NCBI RefSeq assembly: GCF_016107655.1
Contig: NZ_JABASX010000001.1
Span: forward strand, 496,001 to 560,000
Source of the DNA: Brevibacterium antiquum
Lineage (GTDB): Bacteria; Actinomycetota; Actinomycetes; Actinomycetales; Brevibacteriaceae
Reading direction: 5' to 3'
Length of the DNA: 64,000 nucleotides
The position numbers and the translations under genes are program-made. Each line of letters opens with the position of its first letter. Within the stretch, counting starts at the first letter, position 1. The notes under the pieces are model-generated. The model did no database searches and had not been told where the DNA came from. It worked only from the letters and a program-made list of their open reading frames with translations. Shown here piece after piece: positions 55,480-64,000 of this stretch.

Positions 55480-56031
55480 ATGACTCCGGTACACATTCTT
55501 GCTGCGTCTGAGAATCCACTTCTCCCGGCGTGGTACGACATCATCTGGAGTGCCATCTGTCTGCTGATCGTCTTCCTGGTTGTCTGGAAGTACGTCCTCC
55601 CGGCCTTCAACAAGACCCTTGATGAGCGCGCAGAGCGCATTCAGGGTGGAATTGAAAAGGCTGAGAAGGTGCAGGCCGAAGCCGATGAGGCTCTGGCCGA
55701 GTATCAGAAGCAGCTCGCCGACGGCCGTGCAGAAGCTGCACGACTGCGCGCCGAGGCTCAGGAAGAAGGCGCCCAGATCATCGCCAATATGAAGACCCAG
55801 GCTCATGCCGAGTCCGAGCGCATCGTCGCTCAGGCCCAGACGCAGATCGAAGCCGAGCGTCAGTCCGCCATGGTGCAGCTGCGTTCGGAAGTCGGCACTC
55901 TGGCCACCGATCTGGCATCGCGCATCGTCGGTGAATCTCTCACCGATGACCAGCGTTCTGCCAACGTGGTCGATCGCTTCATCTCCGATCTCGAGTCGCA
56001 GTCTTCGGCACAGCCGGTCAAGGGGGCGTGA
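55480..56031 (+). CDS. atpF: ATP synthase Fo subunit b
   Basis: A 183-residue peripheral-stalk subunit: one N-terminal membrane helix (IIWSAICLLIVFLVVWKYVLP) then a long charged coiled coil. It is a separate protein, unlike the extra b-delta fusion of mycobacteria. The stop overlaps atpH. Confidence 0.94.
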   Translation: MTPVHILAASENPLLPAWYDIIWSAICLLIVFLVVWKYVLPAFNKTLDERAERIQGGIEKAEKVQAEADEALAEYQKQLADGRAEAARLRAEAQEEGAQIIANMKTQAHAESERIVAQAQTQIEAERQSAMVQLRSEVGTLATDLASRIVGESLTDDQRSANVVDRFISDLESQSSAQPVKGA

Positions 56032-56837
56032 TGCTCCAGTCGAGCAGATTGTCCCTGCAGGCCGTACTTGAAACCGCCAACGCTGAGATCTCCCGCGGTG
56101 ACGCGCGAGAAATCGGTGCTGGTGAACTGGCCATCGTTGCCGTTCTCGCTGAGAACGTGACGTTGCGCAAGGCCTTGGCAGACTCGTCCGAGTCGGCTGA
56201 GAAGAAGCAGCAGCTGCTGCGGACTCTGTTCTCGACTCGGACCACCAATACGGCCCTGCGTCTGAGCGAACTGGCTGTGAGCCAGCGCTGGGCGAGGACT
56301 CAGGACTTGGTGACCAGCCTTGAGGTTGCCGGAGTGACAGCTATCGCAGCTGCTGCTCAGGCATCCGGTCAACTCGGCCAGGTGGAAGAGGAAGTCTTCC
56401 GCTTCGCCCGTCTGTGCGAAAGCGAACACGAACTGGCGCGGGCCCTGGAATCCGATGCGTCCGCATCGACTAAGCGCGCGCTCATCGCAGACTTGCTGGC
56501 AGGTAGGGCGCAGGCCGACACCATCACACTGATCGAGCAGGCGGTTCTGTACCCACGCGGCCTCCGCGTGGCGAAAGCTCTGGATCAGTACAGCGATATC
56601 CTCGCGGCGCGACAGCAGCGTTCAGTCGCCGATGTCACCGTCGCCAAACCGTTGAGCGAGGCTCAGACCCAGAAACTCGCGGCCGCTCTGTCCGCCAGCT
56701 ACGGACGCGATCTCGTGCTCAACGTTCAGGTCGACCCCGAAGTCGTCGGGGGAGTCCGGGTTCAGGTCGGCGATGAGATGATGAGTTCCACAGTGGCTGA
56801 TCGTCTGGCCGAAGTTCAGCGCAAGCTCGCAAGTTAA
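56031..56837 (+). CDS. atpH: ATP synthase F1 subunit delta
   Basis: A 268-residue delta subunit linking the stalk to F1, with the conserved C-terminal VDPEVVGGVRVQVGDEMMSS. It is about 90 residues longer than the E. coli protein, normal for actinobacteria. The ATG at 56031 overlaps the atpF stop by one base; a GTG three bases earlier is also possible. Confidence 0.93.
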   Translation: MLQSSRLSLQAVLETANAEISRGDAREIGAGELAIVAVLAENVTLRKALADSSESAEKKQQLLRTLFSTRTTNTALRLSELAVSQRWARTQDLVTSLEVAGVTAIAAAAQASGQLGQVEEEVFRFARLCESEHELARALESDASASTKRALIADLLAGRAQADTITLIEQAVLYPRGLRVAKALDQYSDILAARQQRSVADVTVAKPLSEAQTQKLAAALSASYGRDLVLNVQVDPEVVGGVRVQVGDEMMSSTVADRLAEVQRKLAS

Positions 56838-56921
56838 ATCGAGGGGCCGGCCAGTCCGGCAGCACAGGCGGCCCACCGGTCGTCGGACACAAGTTTTGAG
56901 TAAAGGAAGCAGGGAAACCAG

Positions 56922-58556
<1,635 letters not shown>

Positions 58557-58587
58557 ATCTGATCCGTAACAGCGAAAGGAAGAACTG

Positions 58588-59520
58588 ATGGGAGCCCAGC
58601 AGAGGGTCTTCAAGCAGAAGATCCGCTCCACCTCGTCCTTGAGGAAGATCTTCAAGGCCATGGAGCTCATCGCTGCTTCACGGATTCAGAAGGCCATTGC
58701 TCGATCGCAGTCCGCCAGCCCATACGCCAACGCCCTGACCCGTGCGGTCTCGGCGGTGGCGAGTGAGTCCAACGTCGACCACGTGTTGACGACCGAGCCT
58801 GAGTCGGTCACTCGTGCAGCAGTGCTGGTGATCGGCCCAGATCGTGGATTCGCTGGCGCCTATTCGGCGAACCTGCTGCGTGAGGCTGAAGAGCTGAATC
58901 GCCTGCTGCGCAGCGAAGGCAAGGACGTATCGCTCTTCACCGTCGGAGGGAAGGCCAAGAACTACTACACCTTCCGCGACCGTGCGATCGAACAGTCCTG
59001 GACCGGGATCTCTGAGATGCCGACTCCGGAGAATGCTCGGGAGATCGGTGAGGCTCTGCTGCAGAGCTTCAATACCGATTCCGCGCAGACCGGTGTGGAT
59101 GAGATCTACATCGTATTCACGAAGTTCGTCTCCAGCGTCAAACACGACCCGGAATACCGGCGACTGCTTCCGCTCGAGGTAGTCGACGCGGACGAGGTCG
59201 CAACCGGCGGTCCGTCCGAACCGGCGAAGGACGCAGCTGCGTTCCCTCTCTATGAGTTCGAACCCAGTGCCGAGGCCGTCTTGGATTCGTTGCTGCCGCG
59301 CTACATCGACTCACGGATTCTGTCCGCGCTGTTGAGCGCCTCTGCGTCCGAGCAGGCTTCGCGTCAGGCTGCGATGAAGACTGCGACCGATAACGCGGAC
59401 GATCTGATCAAGACCTACACCCGGTTGGCCAATACGGCTCGCCAGGCGGAAATCACCCAGGAACTCACCGAGATCGTCGGTGGGGCCGATGCCCTCGCGG
59501 CATCATCAGCCGGCGACTGA
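58588..59520 (+). CDS. atpG: ATP synthase F1 subunit gamma
   Basis: A 310-residue rotor subunit. The N-terminal coiled coil RIRS-type helix is [20 protein letters not shown] and the C-terminal helix contains [27 protein letters not shown] precedes the ATG, 31 bases after atpA. Confidence 0.95.
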   Translation: MGAQQRVFKQKIRSTSSLRKIFKAMELIAASRIQKAIARSQSASPYANALTRAVSAVASESNVDHVLTTEPESVTRAAVLVIGPDRGFAGAYSANLLREAEELNRLLRSEGKDVSLFTVGGKAKNYYTFRDRAIEQSWTGISEMPTPENAREIGEALLQSFNTDSAQTGVDEIYIVFTKFVSSVKHDPEYRRLLPLEVVDADEVATGGPSEPAKDAAAFPLYEFEPSAEAVLDSLLPRYIDSRILSALLSASASEQASRQAAMKTATDNADDLIKTYTRLANTARQAEITQELTEIVGGADALAASSAGD

Positions 59521-60996
<1,476 letters not shown>

Positions 60997-60999
60997 GCC

Positions 61000-61260
61000 A
61001 TGGCTGCACTCGATGTGAACGTCGTAGCAGCCGACCAAAAGGTATGGGCTGGTGAGGCCAAGCGCGTCATCGCCCGTACCTTGGACGGCGAGATCGGCAT
61101 CCTCCCAGGCCACGAGCCTGTTCTTGGTGTCGTTGCCGATGGTGAAGCACGTATTCTCACGACCTCTGATGAGACCATCCGGGTCAAGGCCGATGGTGGA
61201 TTCCTCTCGGTCGAGAATAATCGCGTCATCATTGCCGCTGATCAGGCCGAACTTCTCTGA
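61000..61260 (+). CDS. atpC: ATP synthase F1 subunit epsilon
   Basis: An 86-residue subunit consisting only of the N-terminal beta-sandwich (LDGEIGILPGHEPVLGVV); the C-terminal helical hairpin that inhibits ATPase in other bacteria is missing, as in several actinobacteria. The ATG follows the atpD stop by three bases. Last gene of the operon. Confidence 0.93.
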   Translation: MAALDVNVVAADQKVWAGEAKRVIARTLDGEIGILPGHEPVLGVVADGEARILTTSDETIRVKADGGFLSVENNRVIIAADQAELL

Positions 61261-61282
61261 TCCGTCAATTAAACTGGCAACC

Positions 61283-61750
61283 GTGAACCCTTCCGTCCTT
61301 CTGATCGTTCTGCTCTCGTTAGTAGGACTCGCCCTGGCTTTGATCGTCGTTGTGACGATTCGACGCAGGTCGATTTCGAAGCTCTCCGGTGCTTTTGACT
61401 GTTCCATCAACGTGGGCGAGGAATCCTCTTCTCGCCCACGTTGGCGTTTGGGTGTAGCAGTGTTCTCAGTGGCATCACTGGACTGGTATCCCGTATTCGC
61501 GCTGACTCGACGCGCCGCAGTTCGTCTCCCGCGTGCCGACCTCGATATTCTCGTCCGCCGCAAACCCACGTCCGGTGAACAGTACTCGGTGCTGCCCGAC
61601 GCAGTGGTGGTGGACTGCTCCTACGGGAAGGCTGACGGCCGACCCCGTTCCGTATCTCTGGCCATGGACACCGAATCGCTGTCTACGATGGCCTCCTGGC
61701 TGGAATCATCGCCCCCCGGCTTCAACCCGACGATGGGAAGGTTCACCTGA
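61283..61750 (+). CDS. DUF2550 membrane-anchored protein
   Basis: A 155-residue protein with one N-terminal transmembrane helix ([20 protein letters not shown]) and a basic soluble domain ([25 protein letters not shown]), matching DUF2550/Rv1312, found after atpC across actinobacteria and of unknown role. The GTG at 61283 lies seven bases after TAAACT, so a leaderless transcript is likely. The stop overlaps the murA ATG by one base, suggesting a link to wall synthesis. Confidence 0.82.
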   Translation: MNPSVLLIVLLSLVGLALALIVVVTIRRRSISKLSGAFDCSINVGEESSSRPRWRLGVAVFSVASLDWYPVFALTRRAAVRLPRADLDILVRRKPTSGEQYSVLPDAVVVDCSYGKADGRPRSVSLAMDTESLSTMASWLESSPPGFNPTMGRFT

Positions 61751-63063
61751 TGGATGTCTTTCGCTTGACCGGTCCGAGTCGACTGCGCGGCGAGGTCGAT
61801 ATCAGGGGAGCCAAGAACAGCGTCCTCAAACTCATGGCGGCCGGTCTGTTGGCCGTCGGCCGAACGACGATCACCAATGTGCCGGCGATCCTCGACGTGC
61901 GGATTATGGTTCAGCTCCTGATCCGGCTCGGCTGCAACGTCGATTACGATGCCGATCGCGGCATCGTCAGCATCGACGTCCCCGCCGAGGTCGGCATCCA
62001 GGCGGACTATGAACTCGTGCGAGCGATGCGAGCGTCGATCTCCGTCCTCGGGCCGCTGACCGCCCGGATGCGCGCAGCACATGTAGCCCTTCCCGGCGGC
62101 GATGCGATCGGCTCCCGGGGCCTGGATATGCATCAGGCAGGTCTCGAAGCTCTCGGTGCAACGGTGCATCTTGATCACGGCTATTTCGTCGCGGAGGCTC
62201 CCAGCGGTCTCCATGGAACGGACATCGTTCTCGAATTCCCCTCCGTCGGTGCTACGGAGAACCTGGTCATGGCGGCAACGTTGGCCCATGGCGTGACAAC
62301 AATCTCGAATGCGGCCAAGGAGCCGGAGATCGTCGACATCTGCACAATGCTCGTCGATATGGGCGCCCAGATCAGTGGAATCGGCACCGCCGACCTCACG
62401 ATCAGCGGTGTCGACGAACTCCACCCGGTCGACCACCGAACAGTGGGGGACCGGATCGTAGCTGGAACCTACGCGTTCGGCGCTGCTCTCTCGAACGGTG
62501 ATGTGACCGTCAAGGGAGTCGGACTCGAGCTGATGCCCAATATCGCGATCAAACTCCGCGACTCGGGTGCCACTGTCGATGACCTCGGCGAAATCGAGCT
62601 CGGCGATGGGACGCGTGGAAATGGATTCCGCGTCATCGGTGCCGAGCGTCCGCACGCGATTCGCGTCGCGACTATGCCGTTCCCCGGCTTCCCCACGGAT
62701 CTGCAGCCGTTCGTGATCGCACTGAATTCAGTCTCAGACGGTGTCGGACTGCTGTCAGAGAACCTGTTCGAAGCTCGTTGGCGGTTCGTCCAGGAGATTG
62801 CCCGACTCGGTGCGAAGGTTCGAGTCGACGGCAACCACGCCCTGATCTCCGGTGTCGACAGCCTGTCCGGCGCCGAGGTGGAAGCGTCAGACATCCGCGC
62901 CGGTGCCGGTCTGGTGATGGCGGGCCTGCGGGCCGCTGGAATCACAGAAGTCTCCGGCATCGACCACATCGAACGCGGCTACGAGAACTTCGTATCGAAC
63001 CTGCGCAGTCTTGGCGCCAACATCGAACGCGTTGAAAAAGCCGATATCCTCAGCTTCGAGTAG
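61750..63063 (+). CDS. murA: UDP-N-acetylglucosamine 1-carboxyvinyltransferase, Asp-type active site
   Basis: A 437-residue MurA catalysing the first committed step of peptidoglycan synthesis. [13 protein letters not shown] is the substrate-binding start. The active-site loop reads [15 protein letters not shown]: residue 118 is Asp (codon 62101-62103) where most bacteria have the fosfomycin-reactive Cys. Mycobacterial MurA has the same change and is naturally insensitive to fosfomycin. It is translationally coupled to the DUF2550 gene and ends three bases before the convergent nucS stop. Confidence 0.95.
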   Translation: MDVFRLTGPSRLRGEVDIRGAKNSVLKLMAAGLLAVGRTTITNVPAILDVRIMVQLLIRLGCNVDYDADRGIVSIDVPAEVGIQADYELVRAMRASISVLGPLTARMRAAHVALPGGDAIGSRGLDMHQAGLEALGATVHLDHGYFVAEAPSGLHGTDIVLEFPSVGATENLVMAATLAHGVTTISNAAKEPEIVDICTMLVDMGAQISGIGTADLTISGVDELHPVDHRTVGDRIVAGTYAFGAALSNGDVTVKGVGLELMPNIAIKLRDSGATVDDLGEIELGDGTRGNGFRVIGAERPHAIRVATMPFPGFPTDLQPFVIALNSVSDGVGLLSENLFEARWRFVQEIARLGAKVRVDGNHALISGVDSLSGAEVEASDIRAGAGLVMAGLRAAGITEVSGIDHIERGYENFVSNLRSLGANIERVEKADILSFE

Positions 63064-63066
63064 GAC

Positions 63067-63762
63067 TCAGAACAGACGCGAGTCAGGATCGTCCATACCG
63101 CGCAGCGCATCGTAGTCTAAGACGACACAGCGGATGCCACGGTCCTCGGCCAAGGTCCGAGCCTGGGGCTTGATCTCCTGAGCGGCGAAGACTCCCTGGA
63201 CCGGCGTGAGCAGCGGGTCACGGTTCATCAGTTCCAGGTACCTGCTCAGCTGCTCAACGCCGTCGATATCGCCACGTCGTTTGATCTCCACGGCAACGGA
63301 CTTGTGGCCGTGGTCGCGGGCGAGAATGTCGACTGGCCCGATGGCCGTCATGTATTCGCGCCTGACCAAGCTGTACCCGTCACCGAGAGTCTCTATATGT
63401 TCGGCCAGCAGCTCCTGCAGGTGGGCTTCCACCCCGTCTTTGACCAGTCCGGGATCGATGCCGAACTCATGCTGGTCATCGGCGATCACCTCGGCGATGG
63501 AGATGACGAGCTTGTCACCTGTCTTGGCCTGGGAGACCGTCCAGATCTCGGCTAGGCCTGCCTCCTCCTGTTCCTGGCTCGGATCAGTGACTCTGATCGA
63601 GCACGGGGGAGTCATCCAGTTCAAGGGCTTGTACGATCCGCCATCCGAATGGATGAGGATCGAGCCGTCGGCCTTGAGCATGATGAGACGGGTGGCCATG
63701 GGCAGATGGGCGGTCAGACGACCGGCATAATCAACGGAGCACTTAGCAATGACGAGACGCAC
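63067..63762 (-). CDS. nucS: mismatch-specific endonuclease NucS/EndoMS
   Basis: A 231-residue RecB-like nuclease that cuts both strands at mismatches in actinobacteria lacking MutS/MutL. The N-terminal DNA-binding half begins [20 protein letters not shown]; the catalytic half has [26 protein letters not shown]. The C-terminal DSRLF resembles a sliding-clamp-binding tail. The GTG at 63762 gives the family's normal N-terminus; TAGGGT seven bases before it suggests a leaderless mRNA. Confidence 0.93.
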   Translation of the reverse strand: MRLVIAKCSVDYAGRLTAHLPMATRLIMLKADGSILIHSDGGSYKPLNWMTPPCSIRVTDPSQEQEEAGLAEIWTVSQAKTGDKLVISIAEVIADDQHEFGIDPGLVKDGVEAHLQELLAEHIETLGDGYSLVRREYMTAIGPVDILARDHGHKSVAVEIKRRGDIDGVEQLSRYLELMNRDPLLTPVQGVFAAQEIKPQARTLAEDRGIRCVVLDYDALRGMDDPDSRLF

Positions 63763-63792
63763 GCGCTTCACCCTACGTGAGAGAATGGGCAG

Positions 63793-64000
63793 ATGCCACG
63801 ATCTACCTCCTCGCGTCGCAAAAACAAATGGCAGCAGGCCCCGCGTGAGCTCTCCGACTCTGTGAGTGGACTGCGCACAAGTCGGGATCTGCCCGACGGG
63901 ACATGGTCGGTGCAGAACGTTGCCGGCAATTCTCAGGGCAAGGTCTATATCTGCCCAGGGTGCGGACAGGACGTGGCGTCGTCGACGGCACATATCGTTG
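63793..64000 (+). CDS. small zinc-ribbon protein beside nucS (3' partial)
   Basis: An ORF starting [15 protein letters not shown] at 63793 that runs off the right edge after 69 codons. It contains a basic N-terminus and [10 protein letters not shown], half of a zinc ribbon. Similar small proteins, often labelled ATP/GTP-binding, lie next to nucS in other actinobacteria. No ATP-binding motif is visible in the part present. The start has no clear Shine-Dalgarno. Confidence 0.7.
   Translation, partial: MPRSTSSRRKNKWQQAPRELSDSVSGLRTSRDLPDGTWSVQNVAGNSQGKVYICPGCGQDVASSTAHIV

Overview
The window is one contiguous piece of a high-GC actinobacterial chromosome. Its gene content is conserved core housekeeping genes, with no mobile elements, integrases or CRISPR arrays visible. 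Gene order matches several blocks that I recall from Mycobacterium tuberculosis (adnAB-nudC-uvrD2 to the UPF0182 gene; sigH-rshA/aroA-rsgA; kgd; guaB1 with two CNNM genes; and lysA-hom-thrC-thrB-rho-prfA-prmC-sua5-wecA-atp-murA-nucS). The details (an NrtL-type ArgS relic instead of argS, a separate atpF and atpH, a monofunctional hom) point to Micrococcales. Brevibacterium or a close relative is my best guess, but this rests on remembered similarity and no search was run.

Layout. 1-14 kb: double-strand-break and nucleic-acid maintenance genes (adnA, cut by the left edge; adnB; nudC; uvrD2) mixed with conserved actinobacterial orphans: a pseudokinase-like APH protein, a ThiF/TOMM-cyclodehydratase-like protein, a HELAH metallopeptidase, a NUDIX hydrolase and a degenerate DUF2342 protein. 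14-20 kb: a PDZ-Lon membrane protease overlapping a UPF0182 membrane protein, an iron-regulated siderophore-binding lipoprotein and two initiator tRNAs. 20-27 kb: yceI, then a leftward doxX-aroA-rsgA-hisN-aminotransferase operon divergent from the sigH/rsrA thiol-stress switch, and a 24-residue ribosomal protein gene (bL37). 27-37 kb: kgd with an SGNH-like partner, guaB1, two coupled CNNM/CorC membrane proteins and a VanY-type carboxypeptidase. 37-42 kb: tRNA-Arg(CCG), a MacB-like ABC pair and a CynX/NimT-type transporter. 42-47.5 kb: nrtL-lysA-hom-thrC-thrB, for lysine and threonine. 47.7-54 kb: rho, prfA, prmC, sua5, wecA and an AtpI-like gene. 54.3-61.3 kb: the complete F1Fo ATP synthase operon atpBEFHAGDC. 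61.3-64 kb: a DUF2550 protein, murA, nucS and the start of a zinc-ribbon protein cut by the right edge.

The most unusual signal is a 40-codon leader ORF (33197-33319) placed between guaB1 and the first CNNM/CorC gene. It is preceded by an extended -10 box at the distance expected for a leaderless mRNA. It carries a Pro/Asp run (PDDDPHP) like those of Mg2+-sensing leader peptides, overlaps the CNNM start by one base (TGATG), and ends in a hairpin that can cover the CNNM ribosome-binding site. This is a plausible Mg2+-responsive translational switch controlling a probable Mg2+ exporter. Other points worth following: six DnaA-box-like 9-mers clustered away from dnaA; a phased array of GTnAC half-sites before the VanY gene; a DtxR-type iron box covering a leaderless promoter; a SigH-type autoregulatory promoter; MurA with Asp replacing the catalytic Cys; several enzyme-family proteins with missing catalytic residues; and the absence of rpmE between rho and prfA.
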